Made by a program: the position numbers and the translations under genes. A stretch of 45,764 bases of DNA, from contig PLEX01000171.1 in NCBI GenBank assembly GCA_003136575.1, positions 1 through 45,764 of the forward strand. The letters run 5' to 3'. This document shows, piece by piece, positions 9,655-17,213 of this stretch. How positions within the stretch are numbered: the first letter of the stretch is position 1; the number at the start of each line of letters is the position of its first letter. Below the pieces are notes generated by a model. The model was not told the origin of the DNA. It worked only from the letters and a program-made list of their open reading frames with translations, and made no database searches. Origin of the DNA: Bryobacterales bacterium (lineage in GTDB: Bacteria; Acidobacteriota; Terriglobia; Bryobacterales; Bryobacteraceae).

Positions 9655-9674
9655 GGCAGCCGGTTCCGCCTGCC
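9655..9674. repeat. Palindrome GGCAGCCGG-tt-CCGCCTGCC
   Basis: A 9-bp stem with one mismatch and a TT loop lies 31 bases after the preceding stop codon. It resembles the perfect palindrome at 23231-23252 (core AGGCGGAACCGCCT), so both may belong to one REP-like family or act as transcript-end hairpins. No T-run follows. Confidence 0.4.
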
Positions 9675-9754
9675 GGCATTCGTGGCGCACGCATCGCCTC
9701 TGGCGGCCCAACGCCGTCCGCAGCGGCTCTGGACGGCGCGGGATCCGCCGCATC

Positions 9755-11110
9755 ATGATACGAATTGCCAACGGACAGGGCTTCTGGGGCGATTCGCCCG
9801 ACGCTCCGATCGATCAGGTGCGCGACGGCCCCATCGATTATCTGACGCTCGATTACCTGGCTGAAGTGACGATGTCGATCCTGCAAAAACAGCGGTCGCG
9901 CGATCCCGAAGCGGGTTATGCGCGGGATTTTATCGATGTCGTGGATCGCGTTTTGCCCGACCTGCTCGCGAAAAACATCCGTCTGGTGGCCAATGCGGGC
10001 GGCCTGAATCCGGAAGCTTGCCGGCGCGCCGTGCAGGCAGTCGCAAAGCGCCAGGGTTTTGATCTTCCGGTCGCCACCGTGTCGGGAGACGACATCACCG
10101 GCCGTATCGACGAACTGTTGTCGCGCGGCATTGAATTCCGGAATATGGATACCGGCGAGCCGCTCTCCACGATCCGGGATCGGGTGCGCAGCGCGAGCGT
10201 ATATTTTGGCGCCTTTCCCATCGCGCAGGCGCTGGCTGGCGGCGCGCGGATCGTCATCACCGGACGATGCGCCGACGCAGCGCTGGTCCTCGGGCCGATG
10301 ATACACGAGTTTGGCTGGAAGGCCGGCGATTGGGACCATCTGGCGGCGGGAATAGTGGCCGGTCACGCCATCGAATGCGGAGCGCAGGGCAGCGGCGGCA
10401 ACTGCCAGGACGAATGGCAGACGATTCCCGCACTGGCCGACGTCGGTTACCCGATTGTTGAAGCCGACGCCGACGGATCGTTCGTGGTCACAAAACATAC
10501 CGGCACCGGAGGCCGCGTGACGGTTGCTTCCGTGACGGAACAACTCGTTTACGAAATCGGCGATCCGCGCGCATATCTCACGCCCGATTGCGGCGCGGAC
10601 TTTACATCCTTCCATCTCTCGCAGGATGGGCCGGACCGCGTCCGCTGTACAGGTGTTCGGGGCCTGCCGGCGACGCCGAATTACAAAGTATCGATCAGCT
10701 TTGCGGCAGGGTACCGGGCGATCGGCTCGGTGGCATATGCCTGGCCGGATGCGTACAGGAAGGCGCAGGCCGGGGCGCGAATTCTGCGCGAGCGGGTTGC
10801 GCGCCTTGGTTTCGAGTTCGATGCCGTTCACAGCGAATTGCTCGGCGCGAACGCCTGTCACGGCATACGGACGGCGGAACCGTCACCCGAACTGGCCGCG
10901 CAGTTACCGGAAGTCGTACTGAGGTTCGGTGTGCGATCGCAGAACCGCGCGGCGGTGGACCGATTTACGAAGGAAATCGCGCCGCTGGTGCTGAGCGGAC
11001 CGCCTTCGGTGACAGGTTTAGGCGCGGGGCGTCCGAAGGTCGAAGAAGTCATGGCGTATTGGCCGGCTCTGATACCGAAGAGCGAGGTTATGCCGGTGGT
11101 GTCCTTATGA
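9755..11110 (+). CDS. AtuA-family (DUF1446) acyclic terpene utilization-like protein
   Basis: A 451-residue cytoplasmic protein of the AtuA/DUF1446 family (PF07287 type), whose members accompany acyclic terpene and related acyl-CoA catabolism. The start [18 protein letters not shown], the motifs [26 protein letters not shown] and the [14 protein letters not shown] block are typical. No signal or membrane segment is seen. Its TGA overlaps the ATG of the next gene, which encodes the domain that forms the C-terminal part of longer AtuA proteins, so the two should form one complex. None of the atu/liu carboxylase or acyl-CoA dehydrogenase genes are nearby, so terpene breakdown is not supported by context. 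Confidence 0.85.
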   Translation: MIRIANGQGFWGDSPDAPIDQVRDGPIDYLTLDYLAEVTMSILQKQRSRDPEAGYARDFIDVVDRVLPDLLAKNIRLVANAGGLNPEACRRAVQAVAKRQGFDLPVATVSGDDITGRIDELLSRGIEFRNMDTGEPLSTIRDRVRSASVYFGAFPIAQALAGGARIVITGRCADAALVLGPMIHEFGWKAGDWDHLAAGIVAGHAIECGAQGSGGNCQDEWQTIPALADVGYPIVEADADGSFVVTKHTGTGGRVTVASVTEQLVYEIGDPRAYLTPDCGADFTSFHLSQDGPDRVRCTGVRGLPATPNYKVSISFAAGYRAIGSVAYAWPDAYRKAQAGARILRERVARLGFEFDAVHSELLGANACHGIRTAEPSPELAAQLPEVVLRFGVRSQNRAAVDRFTKEIAPLVLSGPPSVTGLGAGRPKVEEVMAYWPALIPKSEVMPVVSL

Positions 11111-11430
11111 AGGTCCGCCTGTTAGATATTGCCCACGCGCGTTCCGGCGACAAAGGCAACACGAGCAACATCGGGCTGATCGCGCGCAGGCCCGAATATT
11201 ACGACACTTTGGTCAAACAGGTCACGGCGGAGCGGGTAAGGGAACATTTTGCGGGCGTTTGTCTGGGCAAGGTGGAACGGTTTGAGTTGCCGAATCTGAA
11301 CGCTCTGAATTTCCTGCTCTATGACGCTCTCGACGGAGGCGGAACGCTGTCTCTGCGCGCCGATCCGCAGGGCAAGACCCTGAGCACGGCATTGCTGCGA
11401 ATGGAAATCGACGCGGAGTTGCCGGAGTGA
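11107..11430 (+). CDS. AtuA C-terminal-domain-like protein
   Basis: A 107-residue protein beginning [20 protein letters not shown], the signature of the small AtuA-like domain (ARSGDKG is its hallmark). It also has [20 protein letters not shown] and a C-terminal [12 protein letters not shown]. In many bacteria this domain is fused to DUF1446; here it is a separate gene whose ATG overlaps the upstream TGA (ATGA), which implies translational coupling and a heteromer. Its own TGA overlaps the GTG of the following gluzincin-like gene, so three genes are tightly linked. Biochemical role unknown. Confidence 0.85.
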   Translation: MKVRLLDIAHARSGDKGNTSNIGLIARRPEYYDTLVKQVTAERVREHFAGVCLGKVERFELPNLNALNFLLYDALDGGGTLSLRADPQGKTLSTALLRMEIDAELPE

Positions 11431-13229
11431 CTGGAAGGGCGGGCGTTGGGTCAGTCGCGCCAGCCAGGCCCCGCAACCGCGCCGCGCGAATCGCGCTGTT
11501 ACTGGCCGCACTCTCCGCTCTCCCCGCATTTTCGGCCGAGCGCTGGATTCGCCTCACAACGTCTCATTTCGAGATGTACACTACATCCGACGAAAAAAAA
11601 GCGAGAGAGACCATCCTGAACTTCGAACGCGTGCGTGGATTCTTTCTCCGGGCGTCGCCGGTTAAGCCGCCAGGCGAATTCCCGGTGCGCATCGTCGCTT
11701 TCAAAGATGCCGACGAGTTCCACAAATACGCGCCCAACCCGCAAATCACCGCCTGGTACGCGCCGGGACCCGTCAGAGACTCCATCGTAATGGAAGATCC
11801 CTCTTCACAGAATTATCCGATCGCTATCCACGAGTATTTCCATTTAGTGGTGCGGCACAGCGGGCTGCGGATTCCGGTCTGGCTGAACGAAGGCTGGGCC
11901 GAAGTTTACTCGACACTCAGGCCGGTAAAAGACGGTGTCGCCGTGGGAGACCTGATTTCCCGCCACATCGACTGGCTGGAAAAAGGCTCGTGGTTCGGGC
12001 TGGACGAACTGGGCGCGGTGAACAATCAGTCCCGCGTATATAACGAATCGGATCGGACCGGCCTGTTCTACGCGGAAAGCTGGGCGCTCGCCCACATGTT
12101 GTATCTTTCGCCCGAGTACAAGGATCAGTTCGGAAAGTTTGTCGGCGCGCTGCATAACGGCCGGAGCATGAACGAGGCGTTGCAGGCCGCATTCGGACGA
12201 AACGAGAAACAGGTATTTGCCGATCTGGAGAACTATCTCTCGCGGAAGAAGCTGTATGGCAGAATCTATCTGACTCCGTTCGGGAAGCCGGACGAAACAC
12301 CGGTGGTGACGGCGGTTGCGCCTTATGACGCCGACCTGATGCTGGCGGATCTTTACGCCGCGTCCGGCCAGTCGGGCGAAGCGAGCGCGGCTTACAAAAC
12401 TCTGGAGGAACGGGATCCGACAAGGCCCGAGGCCTTTGAATCCGCGGGCTACCTCGGCCTTCGCAACAAAGACAAGGAAGCGGCCCGCGGAGAGTTCGAA
12501 AAGGCGTTCGGGTTGGGAAGCAACGACCCGCAAATGTGCATGCAACTCGCGGCGCTGGACCGGGAGGCAAGGCAACCGCCGGCCACGATAGTTGCGGCGC
12601 TGGAGCGCGCCGTGAAGCTTCGACCCGACTTCGCCGAGGCCGCGTTCGAGTTGGGAATGGTCCGGTTTGCAATGAGGGATTTTGACGCCTCAATTGACCT
12701 GCTGAGCCGGGTTCACGCGGTTGCGCCCGAACGGGCGGCGATCTTCTATTCGGCTCTCGCTTACGCCAACCTGCAAAAAGGAAATCCGGATGCGGCGCGC
12801 CGTGACGCGGATCGCTTCCGCAAGGCTGCGAATTCGCCGGAGGAAACCGAGCGAGCGGATAAGTTGAACAAGCTCATTGAGGCGCGCGCCAAAGGCCCGG
12901 CAGCGGCGCTACCAGGCGAAAAGCTGATAAATAAGGAAGGGACGGCGCTGGGGTTCCGCTGCGCCCCGCCGGGTTCCGGCGCTATGTCGAAGATGGGTAT
13001 TACTGTAGGCGGCCGGCAGGAACTGTTCGACATGCCGGACGCCGCTGCCGTGGAAATCGCCAAACGCCCCGGCACGACTGCGGAATTGAAATGCGGACCG
13101 CTCCCGCCATTCCCATTGGTTGTGGAATACACGCCTCGCGGTGCCAGTGTTGCCCCGGCGCCCGATTCCGGTGCCACGACCATTCTCGATCAGCCTTCCG
13201 TTGGAATCATTCGTCGGCTGGAGTTTTGA
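11427..13229 (+). CDS. Secreted gluzincin (HEYFH) protein with TPR repeats
   Basis: A 600-residue exported protein, translationally coupled to the preceding gene through GTGA. A signal peptide lies at about residues 20-37 (IALLLAALSALPAFSAE). The probable metallopeptidase motif is H135-E-Y-F-H139, followed by WLNEGWAEVYSTL, in which E155 would be the third zinc ligand, matching Peptidase_MA-like gluzincins. TPR-like repeats occupy about residues 300-470 and a small beta-rich domain ends the protein. It is a full-length paralogue of the 7776-9623 product, with the same order of domains and H135 at the same residue number. It is the member of the pair likely to be catalytic. Substrate unknown. 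Confidence 0.8.
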   Translation: MTGRAGVGSVAPARPRNRAARIALLLAALSALPAFSAERWIRLTTSHFEMYTTSDEKKARETILNFERVRGFFLRASPVKPPGEFPVRIVAFKDADEFHKYAPNPQITAWYAPGPVRDSIVMEDPSSQNYPIAIHEYFHLVVRHSGLRIPVWLNEGWAEVYSTLRPVKDGVAVGDLISRHIDWLEKGSWFGLDELGAVNNQSRVYNESDRTGLFYAESWALAHMLYLSPEYKDQFGKFVGALHNGRSMNEALQAAFGRNEKQVFADLENYLSRKKLYGRIYLTPFGKPDETPVVTAVAPYDADLMLADLYAASGQSGEASAAYKTLEERDPTRPEAFESAGYLGLRNKDKEAARGEFEKAFGLGSNDPQMCMQLAALDREARQPPATIVAALERAVKLRPDFAEAAFELGMVRFAMRDFDASIDLLSRVHAVAPERAAIFYSALAYANLQKGNPDAARRDADRFRKAANSPEETERADKLNKLIEARAKGPAAALPGEKLINKEGTALGFRCAPPGSGAMSKMGITVGGRQELFDMPDAAAVEIAKRPGTTAELKCGPLPPFPLVVEYTPRGASVAPAPDSGATTILDQPSVGIIRRLEF

Positions 13230-13270
13230 TTCCCGAGGGTAGTATCATCGGCGCCAGCGACCGCGCCGCG

Positions 13271-13882
13271 TCATTCGGCATCTTCTTCCCGAATGATGGC
13301 CCGCCGTCCCTGCAACTTGATCCGCCGCTCCACCATCAGCTGAATCGCTTTAGGATAGATCACATGCTCCTGAAGCAGAATTCGGGCCGACAACGTCTCT
13401 ACCGTGTCGTCATCTACCACCGGCACAGCGGACTGCACAAGAATCGGCCCCGAATCCAGAAACTCATCGACCAGATGGACCGTGCAGCCCGTGATCTTCA
13501 CACCAAATTCGAGCGCCTGCCGCTGCGCGTCGAGGCCCGGAAAGGCCGGCAGCAAAGACGGGTGAATGTTCATCACACGATTCGGAAAAGCTTCGATGAA
13601 AGACGCGCTCAAAAGCCGCATGAATCCCGCGAGGCAGACCAGGTCGACCTCATGGATTCGCAGTTCCTGGATCACCAGTTTGTCGTATGCCTCGCGTTCC
13701 ATGCCTCGCGATTCGATCACCCGAAGGGGGATTCCGCGCATCCGGGCGATATCCAATCCGCCGGCCGTCGCGCGATTACTGATGACGATGGCGATTTCCG
13801 CTTCCAGCTTGCGCCGCGCAATTGCATTGGCAATTGCTTCGAAGTTAGAACCACGGCCGGAGATGAGAATACCCAGCCGCAC
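13271..13882 (-). CDS. purN: Phosphoribosylglycinamide formyltransferase
   Basis: GAR transformylase, which transfers a formyl group from 10-formyl-THF to GAR in step 3 of purine synthesis. The 203-residue length is normal for PurN. Visible motifs: N-terminal GILISGRGSNFEAI, LAGFMRLL, the catalytic Asn-His pair in NIHPSLLPAFPG, and the Asp in HLVDEFLDSGPIL. It starts with GTG at 13882, one base after the purM stop, so purM and purN form an operon. It ends convergently with the gluzincin gene, about 40 bases away. Confidence 0.95.
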   Translation of the reverse strand: MRLGILISGRGSNFEAIANAIARRKLEAEIAIVISNRATAGGLDIARMRGIPLRVIESRGMEREAYDKLVIQELRIHEVDLVCLAGFMRLLSASFIEAFPNRVMNIHPSLLPAFPGLDAQRQALEFGVKITGCTVHLVDEFLDSGPILVQSAVPVVDDDTVETLSARILLQEHVIYPKAIQLMVERRIKLQGRRAIIREEDAE

Positions 13883-13883
13883 G

Positions 13884-14921
13884 CTACCGATACTCCACGC
13901 GGCGCTTGCCCCGTCGCTGCGCGGCGACCTCGCCGATGACCCAGGCTTTGTCCGTGCCGCGCGCCAGCGTTCGCAGAGCCTTATCGGCCTTCTTCTCCGG
14001 CACGACGAAAATCATGCCCACGCCGAGGTTGAAGGTTCGCCGCCAGTCTTCTTCGGGAACCGAGCCGATCCGACGGAGCATCTCGAACAGCGGCGGAACC
14101 TGCCACGATCCGGTATCGATCACGGCGGCAAGACCTTTGGGCAGGACGCGGGGAAGATTATCGGTAACTCCTCCGCCGGTAATATGCGCAGCGGCGGAAA
14201 GGGCGTCGATCTTCACCAGCGATTTGAGCGGCTTCAGGTAACTGCGATGGACCTGCAGCAGCGCATCGGCCAGAACGGAAGCAAGCTCAGGAACGTGGGA
14301 TTCGGGCTTGAGGCCGGCAACTTCGAACAAGAGCTTGCGGGCGAGGGAGTAACCGTTGGTATGCAGTCCGGCGGACGCCATAGCCAGGAGCACGTCCCCT
14401 TTTCGTACTTTGGCGCCAGTCAGGATTTCCGACTTCTCGACTACCCCGACAATCGACCCGGCCAGATCGTATTCGCCTTCGGAATACATACCGGGCATCT
14501 CCGCAGTCTCACCGCCGATCAGGGCGCAGCCGTTGGCCGAACATCCGCGCGCGATTCCGGAAACCACCTGGGCGGCTACTCCCGCTTCGAGTTTGCCAAC
14601 CGCAAGATAGTCGAGAAAGAACAGGGGCTTCGCACCCTGGACGGCGATGTCATTCACACAGTGGTTGACCAGATCTTCGCCCACTGTGTCGTGGCGCCCT
14701 GTCGCGAAAGCAATCTTGAGTTTCGTCCCGACGCCATCGACCGAACTGACCAGCACTGGACGCCGCATTTTCGGCAGCGCAAAGCACGCGCCAAAGGAAC
14801 CGATTTCGGTTAGTACGCCCTTCGTGAAGGTAGCGCGCGCCATCTTGCGGATAGCCCCGACGGCGCGATCCGCTTCGTCGATATCGACGCCGGCGTCGCG
14901 GTAGGAAACAGTTTTAGCCAT
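13884..14921 (-). CDS. purM: Phosphoribosylformylglycinamidine cyclo-ligase (AIR synthetase)
   Basis: AIR synthetase, the ATP-dependent ring closure of FGAM to AIR in purine synthesis; 345 residues, normal length. Motifs: MAKTVSYRDAGVDIDEAD at the start, VLVSSVDGVGTKLKIA, GEDLVNHCVNDIAVQGAKPL, ALIGGETAEMPGMY and ITGGGVTDNLPR. It lies directly upstream of purN with a 1-base gap and 69 bases downstream of dtd. The long ORF on the opposite strand (13566-14813) is a shadow. Confidence 0.96.
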   Translation of the reverse strand: MAKTVSYRDAGVDIDEADRAVGAIRKMARATFTKGVLTEIGSFGACFALPKMRRPVLVSSVDGVGTKLKIAFATGRHDTVGEDLVNHCVNDIAVQGAKPLFFLDYLAVGKLEAGVAAQVVSGIARGCSANGCALIGGETAEMPGMYSEGEYDLAGSIVGVVEKSEILTGAKVRKGDVLLAMASAGLHTNGYSLARKLLFEVAGLKPESHVPELASVLADALLQVHRSYLKPLKSLVKIDALSAAAHITGGGVTDNLPRVLPKGLAAVIDTGSWQVPPLFEMLRRIGSVPEEDWRRTFNLGVGMIFVVPEKKADKALRTLARGTDKAWVIGEVAAQRRGKRRVEYR

Positions 14922-14990
14922 GAGGAATCCCCAGTATATCGGGCCGCGTATCTTGCATTGCGCCCTCTCCTTGTCTCTGTCCTGGACAAC

Positions 14991-15437
14991 TCAGCCCGGA
15001 GGTGACTCCAGAAGAAGGGTAACCGGGCCGTCGTTAGTCAGGTCGACCTCCATATGCGACTGGAAAACCCCGGTTTGGGTTAACAATCCACTCTGGCGAA
15101 CCTTGCCGGCGAAATAGTCATATAGCTCCCGAGCGCGATCGGGAGGCGCTGCCGAGTCAAATGCCGGGCGCCTCCCTCTGCGACAGTCCCCGTATAGCGT
15201 AAATTGGGATACAAGAAGCAGGCTGCCGCGGACATCTATGGCGCTCAGATTCATCTTGCCCTGGGTATCCGGGAAGATGCGCAGATGGACGAGTTTGTCG
15301 GCGAGGTAATCGGCGTCTTTCGTGGTGTCGGCCGCCGCAATTCCGACGAACGCCAAAATGCCGCGGCTAATGCGCCCTGCAACCGTATTTCCCACGCGAA
15401 CCTCGGCCCGACTCACGCGTTGTATCAGAAGTCTCAT
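14991..15437 (-). CDS. dtd: D-aminoacyl-tRNA deacylase
   Basis: Hydrolyses D-amino acids (and achiral glycine mischarges) from tRNA. The 148 residues match the family length. It starts MRLLIQRVSRAEV and carries the two active-site motifs, LVSQFTLYGD and, near the C-terminus, NDGPVTLLLE in place of the usual NxGPVT. It is transcribed leftward toward purM and could share a transcript with purMN. Its 5' region is shared with the divergent small gene at 15502. Confidence 0.95.
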   Translation of the reverse strand: MRLLIQRVSRAEVRVGNTVAGRISRGILAFVGIAAADTTKDADYLADKLVHLRIFPDTQGKMNLSAIDVRGSLLLVSQFTLYGDCRRGRRPAFDSAAPPDRARELYDYFAGKVRQSGLLTQTGVFQSHMEVDLTNDGPVTLLLESPPG

Positions 15438-15452
15438 CTGTTATTTTTGGAC

Positions 15453-15480
15453 TTGACTTTGTCCTGTATATTCCTATGAT
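15453..15480 (+). promoter_or_regulatory. Sigma-70-like promoter for the small gene at 15502
   Basis: TTGACT at 15453-15458 and TATGAT at 15475-15480 are separated by 16 bp. The start codon is 22 bases further, preceded by a GGGGG ribosome-binding stretch at about 15492-15496. It lies in the 64-bp divergent gap with dtd, an AT-rich island in otherwise GC-rich DNA. Confidence 0.6.
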
Positions 15481-15501
15481 ATAGTCATACGTGGGGGTAG
15501 T

Positions 15502-15777
15502 ATGCCAACAACTAAATCGAGTACAAATGCAGATATATTGCGGTACGCGCTGGCTCACCTTGAGCAGGAACGCGATCACATTCAGACGAGAATCGACCAC
15601 ATCCACGGCCAGTTAGGAGAGAAGGTAAGTGCTCCTGCCGCTGCGGTGGCCGATGGCGAGGTGCCGAGAAAGAAGCGCGTTTTGAGCGCCTCGGCCCGCA
15701 AACGGATCGCGGCCGCCCAGAAAAAGCGCTGGGCCGAGCACAGGAAAGCGCAAGCCAAGGCTGCCAAGGCGGAGTAG
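15502..15777 (+). CDS. Small basic coiled-coil protein, possible nucleic-acid binder
   Basis: A 91-residue protein with no domain I can name. Residues about 9-40 (ADILRYALAHLEQERDHIQ and following) form a likely amphipathic helix or coiled coil. An Ala-rich linker follows, and the tail is strongly basic: RKKRVLSASARKRIAAAQ, KKRWAEHRKAQAKAAKAE. Similar LSAxARKRIAxAQxKRW tails occur at the C-terminus of small proteins in Acidobacteriota (from memory). The gene has its own promoter, ribosome-binding site and terminator, which suggests a well-expressed monocistronic gene. A DNA- or RNA-binding role is an inference from charge. Confidence 0.7.
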   Translation: MPTTKSSTNADILRYALAHLEQERDHIQTRIDHIHGQLGEKVSAPAAAVADGEVPRKKRVLSASARKRIAAAQKKRWAEHRKAQAKAAKAE

Positions 15778-15781
15778 TCCG

Positions 15782-15801
15782 GGCCGGGGGGACGGCCTTT
15801 T
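15782..15801 (+). terminator. Rho-independent terminator-like hairpin
   Basis: GGCCG (15782-15786), a 6-base loop, and CGGCC (15793-15797) followed by TTTT; it begins 4 bases after the stop of the small basic gene. Confidence 0.6.
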
Positions 15802-15815
15802 GGGAACCCGGATAC

Positions 15816-15884
15816 ACAAGGGCCGCCGGACGGGCGCCAGAAAGCGGAGGGATACCGCTTTCTGGCTCGGTCGGCGGCCTTTGT
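15816..15884. repeat. Large nested hairpin element, copy A
   Basis: Outer arms ACAAGGGCCGCCG (from 15816) and CGGCGGCCTTTGT (to 15884) enclose an inner perfect stem GCCAGAAAGCGG / CCGCTTTCTGGC (15836-15847 and 15855-15866) with a 7-base loop AGGGATA. The left arm GCCGCCGGACGGGCGCC recurs at 45704 in another hairpin of almost the same length. It lies between a terminator and the end of a convergent gene. It could be a REP-like element, a bidirectional terminator or a structured RNA. Confidence 0.5.
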
Positions 15885-15994
15885 CGTGTGTGTTGGTTGG
15901 ACGCGCACGAGGCACCACGGGGGCGTCCGGACCACAGCATATGTTCCTGAAACCGGATTTGGAGCGCCCTGACCGGACTCGTCAAGCCGGCAGC

Positions 15995-16588
15995 CTACGC
16001 GTCGCCCAGCCGTCTTGTCTCTTCCCACGTGTAAATCATACGGCTCACCACGGTGATGTTGGAGAGCACTGCAATGACCCACAGCACCGGGGCCATGCGG
16101 TTGGCGAGCGCGCCGATGATAATCAGGACGACTCTTTCGGGCCGTTCCAGGAATCCGACCTTGCATTTGGGAATCGTGTTTTCGGCGCGCGCCCGGGTAT
16201 AGCTGATCAGCACCGTGCCGGTCATCACGATCGCGGTCAAAACCACGTAAAAAAACCGGTTGATCGAGGCGTAATAGACCAGAAGACCAACCAGCAGAGC
16301 GAGGTCGGAATAGCGATCGAGAACGGAATCAAAGAACCCGCCGAACAGGGTCACGCGATTGGTTTCCCGCGCCACCCGTCCGTCCACCATGTCGAACAGT
16401 CCGGCGCCGATGACGACCAGGCCGGCCCTCTGGAAGTGGTTCGTGGCGAATAAAATCGCCGCCCAGATGTTAATCAGGAGGCCTATGAAGGTGAGCACGT
16501 TCGGGTGCACCCTTGACAGAGCCAGCGCGTTGACAATAGCCTGTATGATGCGGCCAAAAAAGAGGCCTATGCCTCTTGTCAGGGTCAT
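15995..16588 (-). CDS. CDP-alcohol phosphatidyltransferase
   Basis: Integral membrane enzyme of phospholipid synthesis that joins a CDP-activated lipid to an alcohol. In 197 residues it shows the complete CDP-AP motif: DG-RV-AR-(8)-G-GFF-D-SVL-D, within DMVDGRVARETNRVTLFGGF. Several hydrophobic segments (five to six) surround it. The sequence LERPERVVLIIIGA resembles archaeal/actinobacterial inositol-phosphate-lipid synthases more than PgsA, but the alcohol substrate cannot be fixed from sequence alone. Its ATG overlaps the greA TGA (ATGA), so the two are translationally coupled. Confidence 0.88.
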   Translation of the reverse strand: MTLTRGIGLFFGRIIQAIVNALALSRVHPNVLTFIGLLINIWAAILFATNHFQRAGLVVIGAGLFDMVDGRVARETNRVTLFGGFFDSVLDRYSDLALLVGLLVYYASINRFFYVVLTAIVMTGTVLISYTRARAENTIPKCKVGFLERPERVVLIIIGALANRMAPVLWVIAVLSNITVVSRMIYTWEETRRLGDA

Positions 16589-17091
16589 GATCCCTGCTGT
16601 TCACCGGAGGGTTTTTCGGTGACGGCGATGAATTCGTGAATCGTCTGGAGAGACAGGATCTCGAGTTCCCTTGTGCCGCCCGGAGTCACGAGTTTCACCG
16701 TGTCGCCGACTTCCTTGCCGAGCAGCGACTTGCCTATCGGCGAGCTTGTGGAAACGCGGCCCTGAGTGACGTCGGCATCCTCGCTGGTGACCAGGTGGTA
16801 AGCGATCTCTTCGTCCTTGCTGCTGTCGAGAATGACAACGCGGGAACCCAGACCGACGCGGTCATGCGGGATCTTAGTGACGTCGATCATAGCGACTTCG
16901 CCCATCCGCTTCTTCAGTTGCCCGAGCCGGGCGTTGACGAAACCCTGACGCTCTTTGGCGGCGTGATATTCGGCGTTTTCGCTCAGATCGCCGTGGGCGC
17001 GGGCTTTCAGAATTTCTTTGGGAAGTTCGTTGCGCAGTTCGTACTCCAGCGCGGCGATTTCCTCTTCCAGCTTTTTTCGGACATCCAGCAT
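16585..17091 (-). CDS. greA: Transcription elongation factor GreA
   Basis: Rescues backtracked RNA polymerase by stimulating transcript cleavage. The 168-residue protein has the N-terminal antiparallel coiled coil with the acidic tip (ARAHGDLSENAEYHAAKERQ) and the C-terminal FKBP-like domain (SPIGKSLLGKEVGDTVKLVT). It is followed by the CDP-alcohol phosphotransferase with a 4-base overlap. A TATAAT box lies about 25 bases upstream of the ATG. Confidence 0.96.
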   Translation of the reverse strand: MLDVRKKLEEEIAALEYELRNELPKEILKARAHGDLSENAEYHAAKERQGFVNARLGQLKKRMGEVAMIDVTKIPHDRVGLGSRVVILDSSKDEEIAYHLVTSEDADVTQGRVSTSSPIGKSLLGKEVGDTVKLVTPGGTRELEILSLQTIHEFIAVTEKPSGEQQGS

Positions 17092-17115
17092 GTAGACTCG
17101 GAGCTTCTGGGGTCT

Positions 17116-17121
17116 ATTATA
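17116..17121 (-). promoter_or_regulatory. Putative -10 box (TATAAT) for greA
   Basis: On the minus strand a perfect TATAAT lies 24 bases before the greA ATG (17091). No convincing -35 is seen; TGCCAC at about 18 bp upstream is the nearest candidate. A tandem CCGCACGGA repeat (17153-17170) lies further upstream. Confidence 0.4.
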
Positions 17122-17213
17122 GCGGGACTACAGTACCCAGTGGCAGGACAGGCCGCACGGACCGCACGGACGCAGAGAACGACCGTTGGCTCCCTGGACG
17201 CGTGGGCGAGGGG

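Noticed and set aside
9560-10861. 433-codon minus-strand ORF opposite the AtuA gene
   Set aside because: Antisense shadow of a recognised family; no motifs and no start signal.
13566-14813. 415-codon plus-strand ORF opposite purM/purN
   Set aside because: Both minus-strand genes are unmistakable, so this long frame is a by-product of high GC.
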